Below are positions 14,265 through 24,900 of a DNA stretch of 64,000 bases, piece after piece. Within the stretch, counting starts at the first letter, position 1. Every line of letters begins with the position of its first letter. A program made the position numbers and the translations under genes. The notes beneath the pieces were generated by a model. It did not search any database. It was not told the origin of the DNA and saw only the letters and a list, made by a program, of their open reading frames with translations. Source of the stretch: Agelaius tricolor (taxonomy: Eukaryota; Chordata; Aves; Passeriformes; Icteridae); the NCBI GenBank assembly GCA_023055355.1, contig JALJCS010000004.1, positions 30,842,744 through 30,906,743 of the forward strand. Reading direction: 5' to 3'.

Positions 14265-14604
14265 ACAAATAAGTATTCGCGAGGAAGTTCTCCCGCAACA
14301 CACAGCACCTCCACCGAAGAGGCGCGGCAGCCACACTTCCAGCTTCCCCGCCGCCCAGGTCGGCCCCGGCCCGCCCCCCGGGAGCCCTGTTTACGGAGGG
14401 GGAGGAAGCCAGCGCGGTGCCCCGCTCACAGCGCCCGGCGGGCAGGGTCGCCCGCCCCCCGAGCGCCCGCCCGTGCCCGCCCGCCCCCGCCCGCCGGGGC
14501 TGAGCCCCCGCCCGCGGGACGGGGCTCGGGACACGCCGGTGCAGCCGCCACCCCGGCCACCCCCTGGGCCCCGCCGGCGGGCGGGCGCTGCCAGCCCCAC
14601 TCAC

Positions 14605-14760
14605 CGCGGCCGTGGCTGTGCAGCGCGGCGCGCAGGCAGCGTCCCGCCCGCTCCCTCCCCATGCACGGCGGCGCCGGCTGGGGGACGCGGCGGCAGCTCC
14701 GCGCCGACCCGCGCTCTGGCCGCTGCCTCCGGCTGGGCGGCGCTCCCGCCGCGCACGTCA
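14605..14760 (-). other. Candidate noncoding first exon (JAK2?) with strong splice donor
   Basis: On the minus strand the island contains GCCGCG|GTGAGT, a near-perfect donor whose last exon base would be 14605. This fits a noncoding first exon reading leftwards. The upstream limit given is a guess, since no start-site signal is visible. It could belong to a different transcript or be a chance match. Confidence 0.4.
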
Positions 14761-14761
14761 T
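14754..14761 (-). promoter_or_regulatory. CRE-like ATGACGTG site in the CpG island
   Basis: ATGACGTG on the minus strand is a CREB/ATF half-palindrome extension. It lies about 150 bp upstream of the candidate donor, a typical position for a core-promoter element. Confidence 0.35.
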
Positions 14762-14931
14762 CGCGCGGCTGCGGGCGGGGCGGGTCCCGCCGCGCTGCCC
14801 CGGCAAGGCGCGGCCGCTCCGGCGGGGCTCGGCGTGCCGGGCGGGGCGGCGCGTCCCTCGGCCCGCAGAGACACCGTGCGGCCGCAGGGCAGGCGTCGCG
14901 CCGCTCTCCCGTGCTGGCGGCAGCCCCCTCA

Positions 14932-15083
14932 TCGCAGAATCGCAGCATACTCTGACTTGGAAAGGACAAGGGACACACGTGGGTCATCGCGTCCAGCTCT
15001 TGGCCCTACACACAGTACCATTCCCTTGAGTCACATATGTGCTTGAGATCGAAACTCATCTGGAGCTCTGTCAGGTTCCGTCG
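14932..15083 (-). mobile_element. GC-rich CR1 LINE 3' end abutting the CpG island
   Basis: Reverse CR1 3' terminus of the subtype with ACTCTGAGTTGGAAGGAC: CGCAGAATCGCAGCATACTC, GACTTGGAAAGGACAAGG, GTCCAGCTCTTGGCCCT and GGAGCTCTGTCAGGTTCCG. The copy is unusually CpG-rich for CR1, suggesting it has sat in the hypomethylated island. Confidence 0.75.
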
Positions 15084-18000
15084 GCACCAGAGAGGGCACC
15101 AGGGTTTTGTCAGTGCGAGAAGCGGAACCGCTGCCGAGCAGGCGAGCGCTGCTCTTTGCCCCCGCTGCCTGCTCGACAGTCGGTGTGGGCAGCGAGGGCT
15201 TGTCTTGTCGCCCACAAGTCTCCGTCTGTGGCAGCCCGCCCAGGTGAAAGCTGGAGGGCTTGGGATCAGCGAGCGTGAGGGACAGATCTGGCCTTGTATA
15301 GCCATGGCAAACAAGCAGTGCGTCCTTGCTGCGGTCTGGCTGCACAGTAGTGAGTGTGTTAGCTGGGCCAAAGAAAAAAGGTACGGTTGTTTTTTAAGCA
15401 AAAAGTGTGTGTGTGCACTAGTTCTGTCCCACCTCTTGGGATTTATTGCACAGTTCTGACTTCTGAAATGCGCACTTTTCTGTCACTTCCTGTCCGATGA
15501 GTTTGTTCCTTGTTTTCTTGTCCGTAACAAGTAAACATGCTTCACCTGAAGGCTCAGGAACTGAGTTGTCTGTTAGACAAAGGATAAACACAAGGTGGGA
15601 CAGGGAAGAACTAAAAAGCCATGTAAAAGTTTGATGGTTGATGAGATGCTCATGACATCCTTGTTTTCAAAGCAGGCTGTTATGGGTCAACTACCAATTT
15701 GGCACTGTTAAAATGTAATTCTTTAAGGACAATCTTACTTTGTCATTTCATTTCTATGATGTCATGCATGGTCTTTTGCTCTGTACAGAAGAGTACGCCC
15801 ATGTGCTATAATATCATCCCACAGGTCCTTTAAGGACAAAATCTAGGCCATTTCAGAACTGGAAATTATATCAGTGGCTACGTTGCTTTGTTTTTATTGA
15901 ATGTGCAGTGTAAAGAATACCTGGTGATTTTGAAATAAAGTCAATTACAGCATGTTTTCTTCGATAATACCTAGTCTTTCATCTCAAATAAAGTTTCAGT
16001 GGTATTACGTTCTCTAATAATTTGCTTTTCATGTTTAATGTCTCTCCTCAGTTTACAGTATGGAAAACTCACACAAACATGCTGCAGCGACACTGGAAAC
16101 TTTTTCAAAGCAGAGAAAAGAAAGAAACCCCAAAATAAAAATATTCTGATGCCTCCTAAACATAATTAACTTATACACCACTGATATCCAGACCACTCAA
16201 AAGATAAGGAGAGTACTGTACTACATTGGTTGTGCTCACTGCATGACATAAGACTTTGCTCATCAAGATTTCTGTAGACAGACCCCTGCAAATGCAAAAA
16301 ATTTAACTTAAATAGATGACAAATCCTTATATTGTTAAGTTTCAGTAGTTTGTCAGGGTCAGGTGTAGTTGGACCTGCAAAATTTCTCAGCTACTGGAGT
16401 GATAAAGCACACCATCACTTGCTTAGATTTTGAAAGTCTAATCTGTGTTAGGACTCCAAACTTTATAGCTTATCTAGTGATACCTGGTATTTTTGTTTGT
16501 CTTCTATTATAATTAAACGTGTTTTAGTATAACATGGCAAGAAACAGAATTGTCCTATGAAATATCCTTTTTCTCTGGTCTGTTCAGCACTGTTCATAAC
16601 TTTTCATCAGAGTTCTTGCTACTATATCAATTTTTAACAAATCCTTTAAAAAGCATCTGCACTCAAAAACTGTGAACATCTCAGGCTTGCATCTAACTGC
16701 CATTTAAGCACCCCCCTTCCCTTTTTCTAAATGATCATACAGTGTCCATGCATTTGCATGTTAGTATGCTTGGACACCAGTGTCAGTCTGTGGCAGGGAG
16801 CTGAAGTACCGTTTTACCTCCACATTGTTCACACATTTCATTTTGCGACTTCACACTCTGTGAATACCCTTGTGTGTAGGGCGTAGTAACACAGGCATAG
16901 CCAGAGAATCCAAAAACACGGATGCTAAACAATAAACTTAGTAAATATATGCCCAAATAACCGACAAAATTACCACTAATTATACAAAAAATATTATTTC
17001 TACATGTGGTGTAGCAGCTTCAAATTTAGTTTGCTTTTCAAAGCAAGTTATGAACTTGCCTTCTGTGCAAAAGGCTTAATTTTACTTACTTGATTACTTC
17101 TGTGTTCCAAATTCTGATATTAGTGTGCTGGCCAGGATACAGGCTTTGTTTCATTTTCATGTTCAAAAAGCTGAAAAGTACAGAAATAGTTCTGTAGTGT
17201 TTCCTTCAAAAATTCTCATAGTTGTCCTTTGATTTATCATTTTCATCTGAAATTAAAATCAAAGCATATTCTCTGTTCAAAGGTAGGGAGTTATTTGCAA
17301 AACCTTTGCAAATTGTAACACTAAGGAAGTTACTTATTTTAGTCAAATCCATGCATGTATTTCACTTTTCTTTCTACTTTTGTAGCAGGATATGAAATCC
17401 GTACTGTTTAGTAAGTACATATGTCATCATGTTTTTTCTTGTTTTCTTTGTGTAGTAGGCTCTGCCTTGGACAAAAATATATTTTGGTTAAAAAATCATG
17501 CTTTCCCTTTAAATATATGGTGCAAAGAACAGTCTTAAAAGAAATGTTTTCATTTTTTATAGTCATTCTCTGAAACCTTTTTCCTGAAGTTCTATGAGTG
17601 ATTACCTCCTTCCTGGAGGAGAATGGAAGAAAAAACACCTGTAAATACAGGTTTGTGTATGACTCAGCTTGCAAAAGGACACACTTCTAATTCAACTCCT
17701 TTGGGAAAATATAACTTAGGAAAAGAAGCCATCTCTTGGCTTTGATGGCCCCAACAGGAAGCGCAAGATTGTCCCCTTCCAGACATCTGTTTGATACTGT
17801 TCCTCTGAGAGACAGTAGAAAGTACCTAAGAATACCTTCTGTAATGCATTTCTGCAAAGACAGCTTTTGGAGCATATACCTAAGAATGCAAAAGGCACTT
17901 CTCCAGGCACTAAATTGTACCTCACTGGAAGATGCACTTTGTCAGCTCCTTCTCCAACAGCCCAATGTGTTCTTGATCGGATACAAAATGCTGCATCATA

Positions 18001-19377
18001 CAAAAATCCCATAGGAAAAAAATTGTAAAAACCCAACAAACATAGAAAAGCCCTACAAGAACAGGCATGAGTTCAGTTGCTGAGCAAGTAAAAAGCACTC
18101 AGAGACTACAGTGACTAATGCAGGACGGTGACTTCTATAAACTAGAGGAATGGAAACAGGTAATGCTCCCTGTGTGTCCAAAACCGCCCTGTTTCCTTTC
18201 CCAGAAGTTTCCAGAAGTTGGATAAGCTTTCATTTTCCAGCAGCTCTCTGGGATTCCCTCCAAACTATACAAGGAGAAGACAGAGAAGCCTGCTTTGTAG
18301 GCCACAGTGATCAGGAATAGTTCTCTGCCTGACAGATTTTATGAGAGATGGGTATGTCAGATGTCCAGTGGCATTAAATCTTGGATTTAAAAGGATTGCA
18401 TAACAGTATTGCTGCCTTTCTTAATCAACATTGGTAGCATATGCAAAAGTCACACACATGTAGTGCATGAGATTTCCATCTGCACCTTTCAAATTTAATT
18501 GTTCCAGTTTTGTGGATTTCAATAGTTTCTGATAGGTTTTCTGCAAATAAAGATCAAATAATTTGGTTGTTTACTGTTTAGTGAAGCTAATTGCCTCATG
18601 TGAGTAGTAAGGTCTGCACTGATCTCCATACCACTTGTGGCTCTCTGAAATGTTGAAATCCTTTGAACGCTGTCATCCATGTGGCTCAGTACAGGTTGGT
18701 GTGGATCTGATACAGAAATGGAGTAAATTCCTTTCTTGCCAAGTTAGTTGAGTCACAACAGAGCAGCAGCATGGGATTTCCTTTTAAGGAATATGTGCCT
18801 TTCTCTTATTAGAGGATAAAACCTAGTGTGCAGCCAACAATTTAGTAGCTGGAAAAAGCAGGCAGGCAAGTAAGCACAAGCAATTGGTTTAACTGTAAAA
18901 CTTCAAAATAAATTTTTGAAATGCAGTCCACTGATGGGAAATGGCTTGGTATAAATGGTATTACAGGGAACCACAAATTTACTGTCACCCTATGACTTTT
19001 TTGCTCAGTAAACATTTAGGTATACTAATACTACACAGTGAGGAAAAGGGTCAGTAAGTCTGAATTTCTACTCAAAATCTGCTAACAGAATGAATAAAAT
19101 TAATAAAACTGCAGCCTGAGTCTGAAGGAGAACCTTCAATCACTGAAGACTCAGCTTGTCTTGAGTTTGTTTGTGGCTCTGCTGTCAAAAGTCCTATTGA
19201 TTGCAATACAAATGCTTTGGGAGTCCATCAGTGTGCCAGGACTCCATCAAGTGACTGTTTCCTAACCAACTTTTGCTTGCATAGGTTCTGTTTTGCTTTG
19301 TTTTCCCTTTCATCTTTAAAGCAGGGTATCTTCTGTGCTTAACTGGTATCTAAATGCAATAACATGTGCATTTGTCT
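15084..19377. other. Intergenic sequence, no gene recognised
   Basis: GC content falls quickly after about 15.35 kb and the rest is AT-rich. Open frames at 15.0-15.5 kb are CpG-island fallout. Those at 17.4-18.0 kb have no recognisable family. Confidence 0.5.
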
Positions 19378-20434
19378 TAGATTTGCATGGCCAGGTTTTG
19401 GTAGTGGGCGAGCTACTGGCTTCTGTTGGAATATGCTGGAAGCATCCTCCATGTCTGCTAGAGCCAGTGTCAGACACCTTCAAGACAGACATGCTGCTGG
19501 CCAAGGCTGGGACAATCAGAAATGATGGTAATTCGTTTTGGTAACTTATTTAAGAAGGAAAAAAAGTTATTGGGTAGATGTAATTGCAGCCAGAGAAGAG
19601 CAGAGTGAGAGTATGTAAGAGGAACAGCTCTGCAGACAGCCAGGTCAGTGGAGAAGGGGAGACACAAGGCAGACACTGCAGCTGGGATTCCCTCAGAGCA
19701 CATGGTGCAGCCCATGGTGGGGCAGCTGTGCTCCTGCAGCCCATGGAGATCCACAGGGATGCAGGGATCCATCTGCAGGCTGTGAAGGAGACACCCACCA
19801 GAGCAGGTGGATGCCCAAAAGAGGCTGTCACCCTATGGGAGGCATATCCTGGCAGGGACCTGCAGACCCAGGGAGAGAGGAGCCTTCACTGGAGCAGGTT
19901 TCCTGGTAGTACTTGTGATCCTGTGAGATCTCATACTGGAGCAGGCTGTGCCTGATGGATTGCACCTGTGGAAGAGTGCAATCTTCCTGTGAGATGAGCT
20001 CACACTGGAGAAATTAATAGGGAACTGTCTCCTGTGGGAGGCACCCCCCACTGGAGCATGGGAAAGACTTCTCTCCCTGAGCACTGGGAGAAAAAATGTC
20101 TGATGAGCTGACCATAACCCCTGTTCCCTTTCTGCCTGCACCATTGCAGGAGGAAGTAGAGCTAGGAAGGAAGAGAAGTGGGGGAAACTGTTTTTAAGAT
20201 TTGTTTTACTTCTTGTTATCCTGATCTGATTTTCTTGGTCCTAAATTCAACTAATGACCAAATTCAGTCTGTTTTACCTGAGATGGTAATTGGTTTACCA
20301 GTCTCACTGACTTTATCTCAAATCATGAGCCTTTCACTATATTTTCTCTCCCATGTCTAGTTGTGAAGGAGAGTGTTAGAGTAGCTTTGTTGGATACCTG
20401 GTATCCAGCCAGGATCAATCCTCTACTGAATTCA
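19378..20434 (+). mobile_element. Avian endogenous-retrovirus-type LTR, nearly complete, apparently solo
   Basis: About 1.06 kb with the layout of a common avian LTR as I remember it. The 5' part is TTTGCATGGCCAGGTTTTGG; a TATTTAAGAAGG box-like element is near 19548. A body follows with repeated variants of CTGGAGCAGG, then GACCATAACCCC, and the end is CTGGTATCCAGCCAGGATCA. No internal retroviral genes flank it, so it reads as a solo LTR. The family name is uncertain (ERVL-like from memory), and target-site duplications were not established. Confidence 0.7.
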
Positions 20435-21564
20435 AAAGGTTTTCAGTGCGACTGTTATACAAATTGTATTCATATTCATAATAAAGATGAATTAAAGTGC
20501 CTTCCTAGGTCTACCTATCAATAGGAAAATAACTTTTGACAAAGAAATTGTCTTTGAAAATCCCATGGGAATAGGGAAGTCTACTAGATTGAAAACCTCT
20601 CAAAATATATTTTGAAGGGCCCAGGGTCTGTTTTTTCTTTTGAAAAATCAAACTAAAATCACCTCGGCCTTTCTTATCTTAGGGAAATGTGGGCAACAGC
20701 CTGCTTTCCTCATATACACAAACTAGTATTTCTCTATTCATTCTTGGAGTTTCCAGATATTTAAAGGGACTCAGAAATTGACCAAAAGTACTCTAATGCA
20801 CACTTATAGGTTTCCAGCCCAGTTCACCTTCTTCAGGACTTCATTGTGTACAGTGTTCATGGCTGTGTAATGACCTGGCATCAATTTGTGGAAAGTAAGA
20901 TTGTTCTTTGAATTGTGTTTTCACATGTATATATATTAGAATTTTTTTCTTCTATCTCAATACATGAATGGAGATTTAGATGAGAACATTTGTTATGGCT
21001 TTTTAAAATTAATATTTCTAGAAGTAAATGATGTACTGTTTAATAATGTCTGATTTTAAATGCAATGGACTGCAGCTCCACCCATATTCTTTTATCATGC
21101 ATTATTATGGCAAGTTAACCTTCCTGAGCTTGTTTGGCAGCAGTTATCTATCTGTGAAAGCCAGGAAGCTTCAAAAGTTAATGTTTATGTAAATTCATTT
21201 CCATCAGTAGTGTTTCATCCTGTTGGGTTTGGGGTTTTTCTTTGCGTTACTTAACTGTTTTGTAATTTCATCTGCTTTAGTATGTAGCAGGATGTGAGCG
21301 TGATACAGCTAGAAACTAAAAGGACAAAAGACAACACAATGGGGTAACAAAAATCCTGTTATGGTCAACTGTTGAAGTTTTTGAATTTCCTCACTCGAGA
21401 TCTCAACCTTTATTCTTTTTTTTTTCATTTTGAAATACATTTAAGATACAATTACTAAGCTATACTTGGATGCTATACAGAAATCAATGTCATGAAAGTG
21501 AGCAAAGTGTATCTTGCACATTTTCCTAACTGCCTTCTGTGCTCACATCAATCACCAGAGACCT
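20435..21564. other. Intergenic sequence, nothing recognised
   Basis: AT-rich; no exon, RNA gene or transposon is seen. Confidence 0.5.
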
Positions 21565-21993
21565 TAATGAGGGTTCTTGGGTTAGGATGGGGAAGAGAAG
21601 GCTTCAGGGAGAAGTCTTCAGGGAGACTTTATAGCAGCCTTCCAGTTTTAGCAACCTTCCTGTAAAGGAGTCTTACAGGAAGACCAGAGAAACACTTTTT
21701 ACATGGGCATGTAGTGACAGGACAAAATGGATTTAAACTGAAGAAAGTAGGTTTCGCTTAGATAATAAGAAGAAATGCTTTATTGTGAGAACACTGAGGT
21801 GCTGGAACAGGTTTCCCAGGGAAACTGCAAATGGTCCATCCCTGGAAAATGGAAGATCAAAGTTCAAGATCAAATTGGATGTGACTCTGAGTGACTTAGT
21901 ATAGTGGAAGATGTCCCTGCCTATGACAGGGGCATTAGAACCAGATGATTTTTAATGTCTCTTCAAACTCAAAGCATTTTATGATTCTGTAAG
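21565..21993 (+). mobile_element. CR1 LINE 3' fragment
   Basis: Plus-orientation CR1 3' region: GACTTTATAGCAGCCTTCCA, GGGCATGTAGTGACAGGAC, GAACAGGTTTCCCAGGGAA, GATGTCCCTGCCTATG, ending TTTTATGATTCTGT. Confidence 0.9.
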
Positions 21994-24900
21994 GGCAAGA
22001 AACTTTGATATACACACACAAATATACAAACAATCACTGTGAAGTGATTCTAGAAGTCTCTAAACTACTTACAGTAAACACAAAGTGAAAAATTTGTTTG
22101 TAGTTAATTTTTTCACATAGTATTCTCATTTTAATATTTCACAATGAAGTTAAGACACTGAATTTCACTTTTGTTTCTACTCAGTTTTACTTCAGATTAG
22201 TACATAGGAGCAGCAAGTTGTGTTTTGATTCATAGTTCTGGAAAAGGATGAGCAGAGCTTAAAATCAGAAACCTATCCAGTCTGAAATACAATTATAAAA
22301 ATATGCAGTCTGCTGATTCTTCAAATGTGCTTAAGTAATTATTGCTCAAGTGAAAATAGATATGAGACCTATTGCTTTATCAATATTTCTGAAAAAGTTA
22401 TTTCAGGAAAAAGCTAGATATCAATGTTGGTATCAAATATGCACACTGGCAAAACTGTAATACTAAAATATTTTATGTTAAAAACAAATTATTAGATATC
22501 TTAAACATAGTTGTTTTGCTTTTGAAACTTTGGACCAATTTTAGTTAAAACTAGCAAGTGTATAGGGTTTTCACAAAGAAGTGAATTCCTAGTCTAGATT
22601 CAAAAAGGTATGGACCTCTGCAAACCAGCTGAGAGAGGCTTGTCCCACATGCCACTGCTTTGATAATACAGTTTTAATTAATTGATTGTGGGATCAAAAT
22701 TTACATAATTTAACCACTGATTTTCACTATTTCTTTGTATTTACATTGGTACAAAAAACATCAAACCCATGTCAAATTGCTGTTTTCTTCTCCTCCCTTA
22801 TTTCTGAATTCCAAGATCAGTTAAAGATCTTTCTTTGTAATTAAAGCAATAAATCAAATTCAGCTCTTTAATTTCCTATAGAAAAAGAAGCACCCAGCAA
22901 CTATTAAGTTTGAAAATATTGATAGCTTGTGCCACTCTTTATAGCGTAATGGAAATAAACTACATATTGGAGCTCTCTGGGACAGCATTTCAGGATCTAG
23001 AAATAGCTTCCACTAACTCCTTTTCTTAGAGGAGGAAGATTTTAAGATAAGCAATTCCAGTAAGTATTCCCTGACACTGTGGCACACATACAAAATAAAG
23101 CAAAAAAGCTCTCCCTAGGGCAAAGAATACATATCACTTGCCATTAAGCTTCCTCAAAGCTTAGGTTATAAAAGATATTGTCAAGGTAGCTGTACCTCGG
23201 GCAGAAACAGGAGTTAACTTGATCCTTCCAGGGAGTAGCTTCGGAGTGTGTCATTCCCAAGATACCTTTCATGTATTTATCTAATTGCTTCAAAGAGCAG
23301 AACTAGTTCTCATCTACAGAAATTAAGGAAAGCTAGATGTCGTGGTTTTCAATCAATGCCAAGCAATGTTGAATCTGGCATTCCCAGGACCAGAGAAGCT
23401 GCAAGAGTTCCCTGAAGCCCTGGCACTGCCTTCAACACAGCTAGACCTGTGGAGGAAACCCAGTCCTCTGAGATGAGTCACAGGGTGTCCAACCCTCCTG
23501 GTTTTGAACCTCTTCTATTCTGCCTCCTCTGCTGCTACAGAATTGAGTCAGCCATAGATGGAAAGCCTAGAGCTACCAAAAAACACAGACAGATATTTTT
23601 GGTTACCAGAAATTGTGACAACAGGAGCCAGTTTGTGCTTAAGAGATGTTGCAGCAGGCAACATAAATAAATAATCTACTGACCTATGGAGAGGTTACCA
23701 CTCAGAAAATGGCAGAGGAAGCAAATTGAAAAGATTTCAAAGGGAATGGCTTTTACTTGGAACTGCCACTGTTCTGCTTACCCTCAAAAGTGAAACTAAC
23801 AAGCCCCAAACAGAGCTGTTTGAGTTTAATATTTAGCTAGCAGCCGCAGTAACACCAGAAGTGGATTGTCATGAGAGTGGTTGGTGAGATGGAACTACTG
23901 AACTATTATGGTTAGCATCTGTGAATTTTTTTATATGAGCTAGTGCTGCAAAAATATGCTGGCAAGGGTTTGGAATGTTTTTTTTAATTCCCAAGAAAAT
24001 GCTAGTGGGCAAAAGAACAATATTTTAAAATAGCTTTATGCATTTTAAATATAAACAGACAATTGAAACAGTAGCACAGTTACATTAGTTTCTTCAACTG
24101 CATGCGTCTATATATTCATGACTTTTATTCCCCACACTGCTTCATTGAAAAGCAAGAAGCTAAAAAGTAGTATCTAATCCTCAAAGCTCCTTCTCTTAAG
24201 CTAACCTTGTCTTGGTGCTGGAGATAGTCTTTGCAGTAGCAATGGTAGACACCTTATATGATGAAATGCGGTAAGGACCAGTGGAAAGTTAATGACAGAA
24301 ACTCCCACAGTATTGATAAGCAAACACAACAGTAGGGTGGCTTCCTTAGCAGAAGGTCTTAAAATAATAAAGTATTTCAATTTCATAAGACAGGAGCTTT
24401 ATATCAAGATTTTATCTTGTACAATTCAGTTTTAAAGCAGGCCATACATGTTAGTGCCAGTCAGCAAGAAACTTTGATTTTGGGTGTTAGGCTTAAGTTC
24501 CTTTCTTGCTGCACTTTTTTCGAAAACTCAGAGGATTCAGCCAGAGGACTATTACTTTTCAAAATGGCAAGCCTTCAAGGAGACCTCTGAGACAGAAAGA
24601 TGAGGAAAATGCTTTGTTTCTACAGCAGGAACTACTAGGGCAGATTTAGTTAGAAGAAATCCAATCTGTCTCTTCACTCTTCTATTTCAGAAATCTTGGA
24701 TGAAAATCCCTGTAGTGAGACAGATCAGTGACCAGTGGAAAAAAGAGAGGAAGCTGTCTGGGTGAGTGGCCAGGGGAGAATTCTGTGTGCATAGAGGGAA
24801 CAGAGAAGTGAAATTATGTAGCAACTCAGAGTCCCACTGCAGCTTAGTGGGGATTATTCTTCCAGCTTGTACAATACAGCAAAGATCATGGATCTAACAG

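Larger units (their letters stand above)
14265..14940. promoter_or_regulatory. CpG island, candidate JAK2 promoter
   Basis: About 0.7 kb of very GC- and CpG-rich sequence in an AT-rich setting. In mammals JAK2 lies downstream of RCL1 on the same strand and begins with noncoding exons. Here RCL1 runs leftwards and ends at 31.8 kb, so an island about 17 kb further left is where a JAK2 promoter is expected. Only the island itself is visible; the JAK2 assignment is from synteny, and no JAK2 coding exon was recognised in the window. Confidence 0.6.

Noticed and set aside
14208..15029. Long open frame of 273 codons on the plus strand, with overlapping long frames on the minus strand
   Set aside because: It lies in a CpG island. 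Low stop-codon frequency in GC-rich DNA explains it, the peptide is Pro/Arg/Ala-rich, and several frames are open at once with no family likeness.
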